Notes: a model not told the origin generated them from the letters alone. A stretch of 56,348 nt of DNA from Candidatus Eiseniibacteriota bacterium (GCA_005893225.1 VBOT01000071.1:1-56348); one strand, 5' to 3'. Shown: positions 38,789-48,462, numbered from the stretch's first letter. Numbers and translations are program-made.

Positions 38789-39694
38789 TCAGCGGCCCCG
38801 CCGGCCGCCGGGAGACCTCGGGCCGGTGTCGTAGAACGCCGAGCCCCAGTCGGCGAGCGTCATGAAGCCGAGACGCCGGTACAGGGCCACCGCCGGCGCG
38901 TTGAACTCGTTGACGAACAGGCAGACGGACCGGCTCCGCTCCAGCAGGCGCAGGCACAGCTCGGAGAGCCCGCGGCGGGCCAGTCCCCGGCTCCGCCGCT
39001 CGGGCGGCGTGAAGACTCCCGAGACCTGAGCCGCGTCGGGTGTCAGGGCGCTGACGCTCGCCCGGAAGCACAGCCCGAGGTCGTCCTGCCACAGGTGGGT
39101 GCAGCCGTCGCGACACTCCTCATCCACCCGTTTCGCGTAGGCGAAGGGATCGTTGAGGCGCGGATCCTCCTCGAGCTCCTCGGCCCGCAGCAACGCGCCG
39201 CTCTCGTAGGCCAGGTCGAAGTCGTCGGGGCAGGCGCGGCGCAGCTCGGGGAGGCGCTCGAAGGGGGTCAGCCGCCCGCGCTCGAGCCCCATGTAGAGCT
39301 GATCCCGCAGCAGTCGCGGGTGGGTATCGGCCCGCCCGAGGCGCTCCACCACGGCCTGGACCGCCGCGCGCGGCCCGATCACCTGGAAGCGGGTCGGGAG
39401 GAAGGAGAGCCGCGCCCGGACGTGCTCCGCCAGCATCCCCAGGCGGTCCGCGCCCTCGCCGAGCGGCAGGACCGCGCCGGACTGCCCGCCCAGATGGAGC
39501 AGCCCCACGATCTCGCCTTCGCGTCTCAGCGCCCAGAACTCGTCGCGCGGCTGTCCCAGCGCGTCCCGGAGCGTGAGGGCGAGCAGATAGACGTTCAGCA
39601 CCGGGTCGCGGTCGAGGTACCCGAAAGTCTCGACCAGGTCGGCGGGCCCGAGCCGATCCAAGGAGGCGACGCCGGTGTCGCGATGGAGCGTCAT
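38789..39694 (-). CDS. Two-part GNAT acetyltransferase
   Basis: This 301-residue protein has an N-terminal DUF4081-like half (GYLDRDPVLNVYLLAL) and a C-terminal GNAT half with the acetyl-CoA loop PPERRSRGLARRGLSELCLRLL and the later GFMTLADWGSAFYDTG. The start ATG 39694 is preceded by GGAGG at six bases. The substrate is unknown. It is the last gene on the minus strand before the rightward phosphate block. Confidence 0.88.
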   Translation of the reverse strand: MTLHRDTGVASLDRLGPADLVETFGYLDRDPVLNVYLLALTLRDALGQPRDEFWALRREGEIVGLLHLGGQSGAVLPLGEGADRLGMLAEHVRARLSFLPTRFQVIGPRAAVQAVVERLGRADTHPRLLRDQLYMGLERGRLTPFERLPELRRACPDDFDLAYESGALLRAEELEEDPRLNDPFAYAKRVDEECRDGCTHLWQDDLGLCFRASVSALTPDAAQVSGVFTPPERRSRGLARRGLSELCLRLLERSRSVCLFVNEFNAPAVALYRRLGFMTLADWGSAFYDTGPRSPGGRRGR

Positions 39695-39910
39695 CCGAAA
39701 CCTCCAGGGGGCTTGCCCCGGCAGAAACGGCCGGTTGGCCGATCACGGGGAGGGTGATGGTAGCGCGTCCGGCCCCGGAGATCTCTCTCAAAGCTCCGGC
39801 TCTTCCCTCCCCTTACCCGGCCGCTGCCGCCTGGCTCCGTCTGGGGCCCGCTCGCGGGGCGCGCACCGGGCTCCCGTTCACCACCGGACCACGTTCTTCC
39901 CGCACGTCGA

Positions 39911-39940
39911 TTGACCGCTCGTTCGGGCGCCGCGTAGCAT
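39911..39940 (+). promoter_or_regulatory. Promoter of phoB, predicting a leaderless mRNA
   Basis: TTGACC (39911-39916) and TAGCAT (39935-39940) are 18 bases apart. Transcription should start about 7 bases later, at or beside ATG 39948, which has no ribosome site. Confidence 0.5.
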
Positions 39941-39947
39941 CGGTAGC

Positions 39948-40646
39948 ATGCCCGAGTTGGTGCTGGTGATCGAGGACGAGAAGGAGATCCGGGACCTGGT
40001 CAAATACAATCTGGAGCGCGCCGGGTTCCGGGTGGCGACCGCCGCCGACGGCGAGCAGGGGCTCGAAGCGGCGTATTCGTCGCGGCCCGATGCCCTGGTT
40101 CTCGATCTCATGCTGCCGGGGCGCAACGGCCTCGAGGTGCTCCGCGAGCTGCGATCGGAGCCGGCCACGCACGACCTCCCGGTGGTGGTGCTCACGGCTC
40201 GCGGCGCCGAGATGGACAAGCTCCTGGGATTCGAGCAAGGAGCGGACGACTACCTCACCAAGCCCTTCAGCCCCCGCGAGCTGGTGGCCCGCATCAAGGC
40301 CCTGCTGCGCCGCGCGCGGCCCGACCGCGCCGAGGCGGTGATCGAGGTCGGACCCTTGCGGATCGACACCCTCGCGCGGGCGGCGAGCTTCGGGGGAGAG
40401 GCGTTGAAGCTCACCCTGCGCGAGTTCGATCTGCTGGCGTTCCTCGCCCACCAGCCGGGCCGCGTGTTCTCCCGGGAAGAGCTGCTGCGCAAGGTGTGGG
40501 GCTACGACTACCTCGGGGAGACGCGCACGGTGGACGTGCACGTCCGCAGGCTGCGCGTCAAGCTCGGCGAGACCCACCGCGTCATCGAAACCGTGACAGG
40601 AGCCGGCTACAAGCTCGCTTCGCAGCCCGCCAGCTCCGGCGGCTGA
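39948..40646 (+). CDS. phoB: PhoB-type response regulator
   Basis: This 232-residue protein has a receiver domain with phosphoacceptor Asp53 (LVLDLMLPG), the acidic pair EDE near residue 8 and Lys in LTKPF. The C-terminal OmpR/PhoB winged helix (about residues 135-228) has the recognition segment RTVDVHVRRLRVKLGE. The neighbours (histidine kinase, porin, pstSCAB, phoU) identify it as the phosphate-starvation regulator. The ATG lacks a ribosome site and may be leaderless. Confidence 0.93.
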   Translation: MPELVLVIEDEKEIRDLVKYNLERAGFRVATAADGEQGLEAAYSSRPDALVLDLMLPGRNGLEVLRELRSEPATHDLPVVVLTARGAEMDKLLGFEQGADDYLTKPFSPRELVARIKALLRRARPDRAEAVIEVGPLRIDTLARAASFGGEALKLTLREFDLLAFLAHQPGRVFSREELLRKVWGYDYLGETRTVDVHVRRLRVKLGETHRVIETVTGAGYKLASQPASSGG

Positions 40647-40657
40647 GTCGGGCGGCC

Positions 40658-42406
40658 GTGAGGCTTCCGGTCAGGGCGCAGTTTGCCATCGCGCAAGCCC
40701 TGGTCCTGGTCACGGCGTTCGCGCTGTTCACGATGATGGCGGCCCACGAGCAGCGTCGCTGGGTGGTGCGCCGCGACGTCGAGATGCTCGAGCGCATGGC
40801 GCGTCTCGCGGAGCTCGAGGTCGCAGCCGAAGCGCGACGCGGGCCCCTCGATGCGCCGGCGGCTGCGCTCGCGGCCGGCCGCGCCCTGCGCGCCCGCGTG
40901 ACGCTGATCGATTCGGCGGGTTGGGTGGTGGGCGACACCGACGTGCCGCGCCCGAGACTCGCCGCGGTGGAGAACCACCGCGAGCGGCCGGAAGTGCGGG
41001 CCGCCCTGGCGGGCCGTCCCCAGTGGGCGGTGCGCCGCAGCCGCACGGTGGGAATCGACCTGTTGTACGTCGCCGTCCCGGCCCGGATTCCGGGCGTCGC
41101 GGTGGTCCGGGTCGCCGAGCGGCTCACCGCCATCGCGCGCCTCGACGCCTCGCTCCTGGCACTCTCGCTCGCCGCCGCGGCGATCTCGCTGCTGGTGGGT
41201 TTCACGCTGATCTACTGGGTTACGGGGCGGCAGGTCGCGAGGATTCGCGCGCTCGGGACGGTGGCGAGCCGGATCGGCAAGGGAGAGGCGGTGCGCGCCC
41301 GCGAGCTACCGGCCGACGAGCTGGGGCGGCTCGGCCGCGAGCTCAACCAGATGGCGGCGGAGCTGCGGGAGCGGCTCGGGGCGATCGAGCGCGAGCGGGA
41401 CGAGCGCGAGCAGATCCTCGCCCACATGCGGGACGGCGTCGCGCTGATCGACGAGGCCGGCCGCATCCTGCGGGCGAATCGCAGCCTGGCGGAGATGTTC
41501 GAGGTTCCCCTCCCGCCCGAGTCGGGCACGCCGTTCCAGGAGTTCGCGCGGGCGCCGGAGCTGGAGGAGTTGGTGCACGCGGCCCGGTCGCGGGGCCGAT
41601 CCGTGGAAGCGGACCTGAGGCTGTGGTCTCCGCGGCCCCGGCCGGTGCGGGCGACCGCCACGCCGCTCGCGGCCGGCGAGGGGGCGGTGCTCCTGGTGCT
41701 GCACGACCTGTCGGAAGCCGAGGAGCTGATCCGCATGCGCCAGGATTTCGTGGCCAACGTCTCGCACGAGCTGCGCACGCCCCTGACCTCGATCCGGGGC
41801 TACGCGGAGACCTTGCTCGGGGGGGCGCTGGACGACACCGAGCGGCGCGCCGACTTCGTGCGCACCATCCACCAGCAGGCGGACCGGCTCCACGCGCTGG
41901 TCGAGGACCTGCTCTCGCTGGCCCAGCTGGAGCGCCCCGGCGCGCGGCCGCGCGTCGAGAGCATCGACCTGCGCGAGTTGGTCCAGCGGCAGGCGGCGGC
42001 CTTCCGCCACCGCGCGGAGCGAGCCGGCCTGGTGCTCGAGATCGCCCCGGGAGGGCCGGTCACGCTGGAGGCTGATCGCGCGCTGCTCGAGCAGGCGGTG
42101 GCGAACCTGATCGACAACGCGGTGAAGTACACGGAGAGGGGGAGGGTGCGGGTCTCGCTGGGGAGCGATGAAGCCCGGGTTTGGTGCGAGGTCGAGGACA
42201 CCGGCCCGGGGATCCCGCCGGAGGATCTCCCGCGCGTCTTCGAACGCTTCTACCGCGTCGACAAGGCGCGCTCTCGCGAGAAGGGCGGGACCGGACTCGG
42301 CCTCTCGATCGTGAAGCACGCCGTCGCGCTCCACGGCGGCCAGGTGCTGGTGAGGAGCCGCCCCGGCCAGGGCAGCACGTTCCGTTTCGAGATTCCCCGG
42401 GGCTGA
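40658..42406 (+). CDS. phoR: PhoR-type sensor histidine kinase
   Basis: This 582-residue protein starts at GTG 40658, 12 bases after phoB. Two membrane segments (about residues 5-25 and 165-190) flank a periplasmic domain, followed by a HAMP-like linker, a PAS-like region (about 255-350) and the kinase core. The phosphorylated His is H370 in NVSHELRTPLTS; the ATPase boxes are NLIDNAVKYT, DTGPGIP and GGTGLGLSIV. It should phosphorylate PhoB when phosphate is low, under control of Pst and PhoU. Confidence 0.92.
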   Translation: MRLPVRAQFAIAQALVLVTAFALFTMMAAHEQRRWVVRRDVEMLERMARLAELEVAAEARRGPLDAPAAALAAGRALRARVTLIDSAGWVVGDTDVPRPRLAAVENHRERPEVRAALAGRPQWAVRRSRTVGIDLLYVAVPARIPGVAVVRVAERLTAIARLDASLLALSLAAAAISLLVGFTLIYWVTGRQVARIRALGTVASRIGKGEAVRARELPADELGRLGRELNQMAAELRERLGAIERERDEREQILAHMRDGVALIDEAGRILRANRSLAEMFEVPLPPESGTPFQEFARAPELEELVHAARSRGRSVEADLRLWSPRPRPVRATATPLAAGEGAVLLVLHDLSEAEELIRMRQDFVANVSHELRTPLTSIRGYAETLLGGALDDTERRADFVRTIHQQADRLHALVEDLLSLAQLERPGARPRVESIDLRELVQRQAAAFRHRAERAGLVLEIAPGGPVTLEADRALLEQAVANLIDNAVKYTERGRVRVSLGSDEARVWCEVEDTGPGIPPEDLPRVFERFYRVDKARSREKGGTGLGLSIVKHAVALHGGQVLVRSRPGQGSTFRFEIPRG

Positions 42407-42526
42407 TCGAGATCGCGGTTTTTGCCGCCGGTTCATCGCCAGCCGTTCGTGAGCCCGCCGCCTGGGAACCACCGGCGGCTCGAGAGACCGGGGCCACGGG
42501 GCCCGGCCCCCCATTTCGGCAAGCTT

Positions 42527-42550
42527 GTTAACCCGGTCGTTACGCCGCCC
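42527..42550 (+). promoter_or_regulatory. Candidate Pho box upstream of the porin-pst genes
   Basis: Two 12-base repeats in tandem begin GTTAACCCGG (42527) and GTTACGCCGC (42539). The same pattern recurs near 48501. The GTTCACC-like core resembles PhoP/PhoB boxes known from other high-GC bacteria. A possible -10 (TGAATA) follows at 42573. Confidence 0.4.
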
Positions 42551-42638
42551 TCAAGCCCTCGCAACCCGGTAGTGAATATCGTCAACCCATCGAGGCAGCA
42601 TCCCGGCTCGCGGGAAGGTCCCGCGGCCGGTTTCCGGG

Positions 42639-42645
42639 AAGGAGG
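42639..42645 (+). promoter_or_regulatory. Shine-Dalgarno site fixing the porin TTG start
   Basis: AAGGAGG ends five bases before TTG 42651, the first codon of the porin gene. Confidence 0.75.
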
Positions 42646-42650
42646 AGACG

Positions 42651-43871
42651 TTGAGGCTCAATCGTTTCGAATGGGCGATGGCGCTCGCCGCGTTGCTCGC
42701 GGCCGCCCCCGCGGCGGCCCTGGCGCAGACCGGCGCCCCCGCCGACACCGCAGGCACGCCACCCGCCGAGGCACCCGTCATCCAGCCGCCTCCGGCGCCG
42801 CCCACCCCGCCGGACTTTCCGCGCGGGAGGATCAGCGGCCTCATGTTCGGCGACGCGTATTACAACGTCGTCGGCGACCCCAACCATGTCTACAGCGCCG
42901 CCGGCGCGGACGCGGGGCAGGTCAACGTGGATGGCACGAAGCCCATCACCAAGGACCTGAACGGCACCCAGCTCCGGCGGATCTACTTCCAGCTCGACAA
43001 CGATCTCTCCATCAAGTACGCGACCCGCTTCCGCCTCGAGGCCGACAGCAAGGCGCTCACCAGCGACGGCAAGGTGGGAGTGTTCGTAAAGGGCGCCTAC
43101 CTGCAGGCGAAGAGCGTCGTGCCGCGCGGGGACGTCTACTTCGGAATCATCGGCACGCCGACGATCGAGGTCCCCGAGGACTTCTGGCAGTACCGCTCGG
43201 TCGAGAAGACCCTCCCCGACTTCCGCGGCCTCGCTTCCTCTTCGGACATTGGGATCGGCCTCAAGGGCTTCGCCGACGGCAACCACCGCCTCGGCTACTC
43301 CGCCATGATCGGCGACGGGACCGGGCAGAAGCCGGAGACCGACCGGTACAAGCGCTACTACCTGAGCGTCCCGATGCGCTTCGGCGACCTGCGCATCGAG
43401 CCCTACGCCGACTACCAGAGCGTGCGGGCGAACCTGGGGCCCAAGGTGCCCGCGCACGCCGAAAGCCTGGCGGTCAACAACGACCAGGTGCTGTGGAAGA
43501 TCTTCGCCGGGTACGAATTCCGCCGCGTGGCGGTGGGGCTCGAGGCCCTGGCGCGCGTCAACCACAAGGGGCCGGCACCCACTCAGGAGCCGCGCGGACT
43601 GTCGGTCTTCGCCCGCGGCACCGTCACCCCCACGCTCGCCGCGTTCGCGCGCTTCGACCAGTGGGAACCTGACCACCGCACCGACGACCGCGTTGATTCC
43701 CAGCTCTGGATCGGCGGGCTCGACTGGCAGCCCTACAAGGATGTCCATGTGATGCCGAACGTGGAGGCCACCCAGTACCTGAGCAAGGGCAATCCCAAGA
43801 GTTTTCCCTCGCACCACGATCTCCAGGCCCGCCTCACCTTCTACTACAGGTTCAGCAAACCCCAGTCCTGA
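42651..43871 (+). CDS. Porin-like outer-membrane protein, likely for phosphate uptake (TTG start)
   Basis: This 406-residue protein starts at TTG 42651 behind AAGGAGG. A signal peptide is followed by a Pro-rich linker (PPPAPPTPP) and a barrel whose strands carry basic and aromatic residues (QLRRIYFQLDND, KYATRFRLEAD, FYYRFSKP). The pattern resembles porins of the OprO/OprP type, which are phosphate-selective, but I cannot confirm selectivity. It stands directly before pstS, with a candidate Pho box upstream, so it probably brings phosphate into the periplasm for PstS. Confidence 0.78.
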   Translation: MRLNRFEWAMALAALLAAAPAAALAQTGAPADTAGTPPAEAPVIQPPPAPPTPPDFPRGRISGLMFGDAYYNVVGDPNHVYSAAGADAGQVNVDGTKPITKDLNGTQLRRIYFQLDNDLSIKYATRFRLEADSKALTSDGKVGVFVKGAYLQAKSVVPRGDVYFGIIGTPTIEVPEDFWQYRSVEKTLPDFRGLASSSDIGIGLKGFADGNHRLGYSAMIGDGTGQKPETDRYKRYYLSVPMRFGDLRIEPYADYQSVRANLGPKVPAHAESLAVNNDQVLWKIFAGYEFRRVAVGLEALARVNHKGPAPTQEPRGLSVFARGTVTPTLAAFARFDQWEPDHRTDDRVDSQLWIGGLDWQPYKDVHVMPNVEATQYLSKGNPKSFPSHHDLQARLTFYYRFSKPQS

Positions 43872-43891
43872 TCCGGGAGGAATTGATATCC

Positions 43892-44935
43892 ATGAATGAC
43901 AAACTCCGAAGTCTCTCTGTCATCGCGGCTCTGCTGCTGAGCGCCGCCGCGGGCACATCCAGCGCGCAGACTCTGACCGGCGCCGGGGCCACCTTCCCCT
44001 ACCCGATCTACTCCAAGTGGTTCGACCTCTATCACCAGAAGACCGGCATCGAGATCAATTATCAGTCCATCGGGAGCGGCGCCGGCATCCAGCAGGTCAA
44101 GGCTGGCACGGTGGACTTCGGCGCCAGCGACGCGGCGCTCAGCAACGACCGTCTCAAGGAGATGCCGCGCAAGGTAGTGCACATCCCGACCGTCGGGGGC
44201 GCCTTGGCCATCGTCTACAACCTGCCCGACCTCAAGGCGAAGCTGAGGCTGACCCCGGAGATCGTCGCCGGGATCTACATGGGTCAGATCACGACCTGGA
44301 ACGACAAGGCAATCGCCGCGGCGAACCCGGGCGTGGCCCTGCCTCCCGCGCCCATCCTGCCCGTGCATCGTTCGGACGGCAGCGGGACGACGAACATCTT
44401 CACCACCTATCTCTCGGCCGTGAGCGTGCCCTGGAGAGAGCTGGTCGGCGCCAACACCTCGGTGTCGTGGCCGGCCGGCGTGGGCGGCAAGGGGAACGAG
44501 GGCGTGGCGGGCCTGGTACGCCAGACCCCCGGGTCGATGGGCTACGTGGAGCTGGCCTACGCGAAGCAGAACCGGCTGGCGGTCGCCGCGGTGCGCAACC
44601 GCTCCGGAAAGTTCGTGGAACCCTCGCTGGCCTCGACCACGGCGGCGGTGGCCGCATCGGCGGCGGCGCTGGCCAAGGACGTGCGGACGCCGATCGTGAA
44701 CTCGGCCGCGCCCGACGCCTACCCGATCTGCGGCCTCACCTACCTCCTGGTCTACCAGGACATGAAGGACCCGGCGCGCGCCAAGATGCTGGCCGACTTC
44801 ATCGGCTGGGCCATCCACGACGGCCAGGAGGTGGCCGAGCGACTCGACTACGCGCGGCTGCCCGAGGCGGTGGTCAAGGTGGACGAGGCGACGCTGCGCA
44901 CCCTGTCGGCGAGCGGCAAGAAGGTGTGGCAGTAA
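43892..44935 (+). CDS. pstS: Periplasmic phosphate-binding protein PstS
   Basis: This 347-residue protein starts at ATG 43892 behind GGGAGG. A signal peptide leads to the family start LTGAGATFPYPIYSKW. The ligand-site motifs are SIGSGAGIQQV, VDFGASDAAL and HRSDGSGTT, where the anion-binding Ser, Asp, Arg and Gly sit. It captures phosphate for the PstCAB importer. It is the first of pstS-C-A-B and phoU. Confidence 0.97.
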   Translation: MNDKLRSLSVIAALLLSAAAGTSSAQTLTGAGATFPYPIYSKWFDLYHQKTGIEINYQSIGSGAGIQQVKAGTVDFGASDAALSNDRLKEMPRKVVHIPTVGGALAIVYNLPDLKAKLRLTPEIVAGIYMGQITTWNDKAIAAANPGVALPPAPILPVHRSDGSGTTNIFTTYLSAVSVPWRELVGANTSVSWPAGVGGKGNEGVAGLVRQTPGSMGYVELAYAKQNRLAVAAVRNRSGKFVEPSLASTTAAVAASAAALAKDVRTPIVNSAAPDAYPICGLTYLLVYQDMKDPARAKMLADFIGWAIHDGQEVAERLDYARLPEAVVKVDEATLRTLSASGKKVWQ

Positions 44936-44937
44936 GA

Positions 44938-45921
44938 GTGGACGCCGCCCATCCGGTCCGGGCGCCGCGCGCCGTCGCTCCGGCTCGAGGGCGCCTCTGG
45001 GGGCGAGCGGCCGACCGGGCGCACCGATGGCTGTTGCAACTCGTGGCGCTCGCCGTGTTCGTGGTGGTGGCGCTGATCGCGTGGGAGATGGCGCGCGGGG
45101 CGATGCCGTCGATCCAGGCCTTCGGCTGGCGCTTCCTGGTCTCAACCGACTGGGACCCGGTGGCGGAGAAGTTCGGAGCCCTGCCGTACCTGTTCGGGAC
45201 GGCGGTTTCCTCCACGCTGGCGCTGCTGCTGGCGGTGCCGCTGGGTCTCGGCACCGCGGTCTACCTGGTCGAGCTGGCGCCGGCGAGCGTCGGGGCGGCG
45301 GTCGGGTTCGTGGTCGAGCTCCTGGCGGCGATTCCGAGCATCGTCTACGGCCTCTGGGGCCTGTTCGTGCTGGCGCCTTTCCTGCGCGCGGCCGTAGAGC
45401 CGTGGCTCATCGCCCACCTGGGCTTCCTGCCCCTGTTCCGCGGGTACCCGTTCGGGATCGGCATGTTGAACGCCGGGATCGTGCTGGCCGTGATGGTGGT
45501 GCCCACCATCGTGTCCATCTCGCGCGAGGTCCTCGCCTCGATGCCGCGCTCCCTGCGCGAGGCCGCGCTCGCTCTCGGCGCGACCCGCGCCGAGGCCATC
45601 GCGGTCACGCTCGACGCGGCGCGCCCCGGGATCCTGGGCGCCGTGATCCTGGCGCTCGGGCGCGCGCTGGGCGAGACCATGGCGGTGACCATGGTGATCG
45701 GGAACACCAACCGCATCTCGGCCTCGCTCCTCGCTCCCGGCGCCACCATGGCGAGCATTATCGCCAACGAGTTCACCGAGGCCACCGGGAAGCTCTACCT
45801 GTCGGCCCTGATCGAGATCGCGTTCGTGCTGCTCGCGGCTACGCTGATCGTGAACGCCGGAGCACGGCTCCTCGTGACCCGCACCACTGGAGGTCGCCGT
45901 GACGTCGCCGGCGCCGCCTAG
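44938..45921 (+). CDS. pstC: Phosphate ABC permease PstC
   Basis: This 327-residue membrane protein starts at GTG 44938, two bases after pstS. About six transmembrane segments and the coupling-loop motif REALALGATRAEAIAVT, with VPTIVSISREVL and GRALGETMAVTMVIGN, identify PstC. The first 30 residues are a basic Ala/Arg-rich tail before the first segment. It pairs with PstA to form the channel. It overlaps pstA by 23 bases. Confidence 0.95.
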   Translation: MDAAHPVRAPRAVAPARGRLWGRAADRAHRWLLQLVALAVFVVVALIAWEMARGAMPSIQAFGWRFLVSTDWDPVAEKFGALPYLFGTAVSSTLALLLAVPLGLGTAVYLVELAPASVGAAVGFVVELLAAIPSIVYGLWGLFVLAPFLRAAVEPWLIAHLGFLPLFRGYPFGIGMLNAGIVLAVMVVPTIVSISREVLASMPRSLREAALALGATRAEAIAVTLDAARPGILGAVILALGRALGETMAVTMVIGNTNRISASLLAPGATMASIIANEFTEATGKLYLSALIEIAFVLLAATLIVNAGARLLVTRTTGGRRDVAGAA

Positions 45922-46783
45922 GGCCCTGGCGCCTCGGCTCGCCCACGGCCCCTCCGCCCGGCGCCGCGCGGCCGACCTGGGAGCCACCCTGTCCTGCCAC
46001 CTGGCGGCCGCGGTCGTGATCGTGCCGCTGGCGCTCATCGCGTGGCATTTGCTGCGAATGGGGCTCGGCGGGCTCTCCCTGGAGTTCTTCGTGCGCCTGC
46101 CCAAGCCGGTGGGCGAGCTGGGCGGGGGCATGGCGAACGCCATCGTCGGCACCGGGTTGCTGGTGGGGATCGCCACGCTGGTGGCCGTACCCGTGGGAGT
46201 AGGCGCCGGCCTCTTCCTGGCCGAGTACGGCGACGGCCGCCTCGGGACCCTGGTGCGGGCTACCGCCGACATCATGAGCGGAGTGCCCTCGATCGTGGTG
46301 GGCGTGGCCGTCTACGGCCTGGTGGTGGTGCCGATGGGCCGCTTCTCGGCGCTGGCCGGCGGGCTCGCGCTGGCGATCATCATGCTGCCCACCATCGTGC
46401 GCTCGACCGAGGAAGTGGTGAGGCTGGTGCCGCGCTCGTACCGCGAGGCCGCACTGGCGCTCGGCGCCCCGCGCTGGCGGGTGATCCACGACGTGGTGCT
46501 CCCCGCCGCCTCGGGTGGCGTGATCACCGCCGTCCTCCTCGCGCTGGCGCGAGCGGCGGGCGAGACCGCGCCGCTCCTCTTCACCGCGCTCGGCAGCCGC
46601 TTCTGGTCGGTGGCGATCGACCGGCCGATCGCGTCGCTGCCGGTCTACATCTTCGATTACGCCCGAGCGCCCTACGACGACTGGAACCGCCAGGCGTGGA
46701 CCGGGGCGCTGGTCCTGTTGATGCTCGTGACGGTCGTCTCCGCGATGGTGCGGCTCACGACCCGGGGGGTCGCGCGGCGGTAG
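45899..46783 (+). CDS. pstA: Phosphate ABC permease PstA
   Basis: This 294-residue membrane protein starts at GTG 45899, with GGAGG five bases before. The six-helix core carries DIMSGVPSIVVGV, LPTIVRSTEEVV and the coupling loop REAALALGAPRWRVIHDVVLP, then ARAAGETAPLLFTALG. The start lies within the end of pstC, implying coupled translation. A 99-base gap then leads to pstB. Confidence 0.95.
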   Translation: MTSPAPPRALAPRLAHGPSARRRAADLGATLSCHLAAAVVIVPLALIAWHLLRMGLGGLSLEFFVRLPKPVGELGGGMANAIVGTGLLVGIATLVAVPVGVGAGLFLAEYGDGRLGTLVRATADIMSGVPSIVVGVAVYGLVVVPMGRFSALAGGLALAIIMLPTIVRSTEEVVRLVPRSYREAALALGAPRWRVIHDVVLPAASGGVITAVLLALARAAGETAPLLFTALGSRFWSVAIDRPIASLPVYIFDYARAPYDDWNRQAWTGALVLLMLVTVVSAMVRLTTRGVARR

Positions 46784-46870
46784 CTGCCGTTCGACGACAT
46801 TCGTGCGCTCGCTCACCACATCCCTGATTCCCTCGAACCGCGATCCCGGCCCGGCCGGGGCTGCTCGCCC

Positions 46871-46875
46871 GGAGG
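46871..46875 (+). promoter_or_regulatory. Shine-Dalgarno site for the pstB TTG start
   Basis: GGAGG lies seven bases before TTG 46883; the nearest alternative, GTG 46889, would be 13 bases away. Confidence 0.65.
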
Positions 46876-46882
46876 TCGGAGC

Positions 46883-47773
46883 TTGACCGTGGAAACCTCG
46901 AGAATCGAACCCATCCTGGCTCCTCGACTCCTCCCCCCGAACGAGCGCCCCTCCGCCGAGGGCGCTCGAGGGGAGGCTCCGGGAGCCGCGGGCGAGGCCG
47001 GCGCGGGTGCTCCCGCGGCCTCTCCCCGGCTCGAGGCGCGGGCCTTCAGCCTCTACTACGGGAAGCACCAAGCGCTCCGGTCCGTGAGCCTCGCCATCCT
47101 TCCAAACAGCGTGACCGCGATCATCGGCCCCTCGGGGTGCGGGAAGAGCACGCTGCTCCGCTCGTTCAACCGCATGAACGATCTGATCCCGGGCGTGCGC
47201 ACCGAGGGCGAGATCCGGCTGCTGGGCGCCGACGTGTCGGCGCCGGCCACCGACGTGGTGGAGCTGCGCCGCCGGATCGGGATGGTGTTCCAGCGCCCCA
47301 ACCCGTTCCCGAAGTCGATCTTCGACAACGCCGCCTTCGGCCTGCGCATGCTGGGGCTCAGGGACCGGACCGAGCTCGAGGCGCGGGTGGAGCAGAGCCT
47401 GAGAAGGGCGGCGCTGTGGGAGGAGGTCAAGGACCGGCTCAACCGCTCGGCGCTCCAGCTCTCGGGAGGACAGCAGCAACGCCTGTGCATCGCGCGCTGC
47501 CTCGCGGTCGAGCCCGAGGTCATCCTGATGGACGAGCCCGCCTCGGCGCTCGACCCGACCGCGACCGCCCGGATCGAGGAACTGGTGCTCGACCTCAAGA
47601 CGCGTTACACCATTGTCGTGGTGACCCACAACATGCAGCAGGCGGCCCGCATCTCGGACCGCACCGCGTTCATGCTCGGCGGCGAGCTGGTCGAGCACGA
47701 CGAGACGCGTCTGCTGTTCACGCGCCCTCGGCAGAAGCTCACCGAGGACTACATCACCGGACGCTTCGGATGA
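46883..47773 (+). CDS. pstB: Phosphate ABC ATPase PstB (TTG start)
   Basis: This 296-residue ATPase has Walker [10 protein letters not shown], the PstB-typical [10 protein letters not shown], the signature [15 protein letters not shown], Walker [14 protein letters not shown] and the switch His in VTHNMQQA. It is about 40 residues longer than most PstB because of an N-terminal extension rich in Ala, Pro and Glu. TTG 46883 after GGAGG is the best start. It powers PstCA and also takes part in PhoR signalling through PhoU. Confidence 0.96.
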   Translation: MTVETSRIEPILAPRLLPPNERPSAEGARGEAPGAAGEAGAGAPAASPRLEARAFSLYYGKHQALRSVSLAILPNSVTAIIGPSGCGKSTLLRSFNRMNDLIPGVRTEGEIRLLGADVSAPATDVVELRRRIGMVFQRPNPFPKSIFDNAAFGLRMLGLRDRTELEARVEQSLRRAALWEEVKDRLNRSALQLSGGQQQRLCIARCLAVEPEVILMDEPASALDPTATARIEELVLDLKTRYTIVVVTHNMQQAARISDRTAFMLGGELVEHDETRLLFTRPRQKLTEDYITGRFG

Positions 47774-47808
47774 GGACTGGCGCGCAGGCGCAGTAAAACG
47801 AGGTTCGC

Positions 47809-48462
47809 GTGGAACGTCACTTCGAGCTCGAGCTCGAAGCCCTGCAGGAGCAGGTTCTGCTCATGGGGGGTCGGGTCGAGAGCATCATCCAGAAGTCGAT
47901 CAGCGCCCTGGAGCGCCGGGACCCCGCGCTGGCGCGGCAGGTGATCGTGGACGACGTCGTCATCGACCGCATGGAGAACGAGATCGACGAGCGGTGTCTT
48001 CGGTTGCTGGCGCTCCAGCAGCCGCTCGCCGGCGACCTCCGGTTCATCACCGGCGCGCTCAAGATCTCGAACGATCTCGAGCGGGTCGGCGACCACGCCG
48101 TCAACATCGCCGGGGGCGCGGATCGTCTCGCCGGCCTGCCCCCGCTCAAGCCGCTTGTCGACATCCCGCGCCTGGCAACGGCCGAGACGGCGCGGCAGAT
48201 CTGCCGGCGCGACGATGCCGTGGACGCGCTCAACCGCCAGCTCTTCCGCGAGCTCATCTCGTTCATGATCGAGGACCCGTCGACCATCACCCGGGCGATG
48301 GAGCTGATCCTGGTGGCGCGCAACCTCGAGCGCGTCGCCGACCTCGCCACCAACGTGGCCGAGGAAGTGGTGTTCATCGCCGAGGCCCGCGTCATCAAGC
48401 ACGGCGCCGAGGTGCCCACGGTGAAGCGGCTGACTCGCGACGACGACTTCGGCCGCGCGTAG
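47809..48462 (+). CDS. phoU: Phosphate signalling protein PhoU
   Basis: This 217-residue all-helical protein starts at GTG 47809 behind GAGG. It has the two PhoU repeats with metal-binding-type segments (DLRFITGALKISNDLERVGDHAVNIAG and the later EVVFIAEARVIKH preceded by RNLERVADLATNVAEE). PhoU damps PhoR kinase activity when phosphate is plentiful and restrains Pst import. It is the last gene of the pst operon. Confidence 0.95.
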   Translation: MERHFELELEALQEQVLLMGGRVESIIQKSISALERRDPALARQVIVDDVVIDRMENEIDERCLRLLALQQPLAGDLRFITGALKISNDLERVGDHAVNIAGGADRLAGLPPLKPLVDIPRLATAETARQICRRDDAVDALNRQLFRELISFMIEDPSTITRAMELILVARNLERVADLATNVAEEVVFIAEARVIKHGAEVPTVKRLTRDDDFGRA

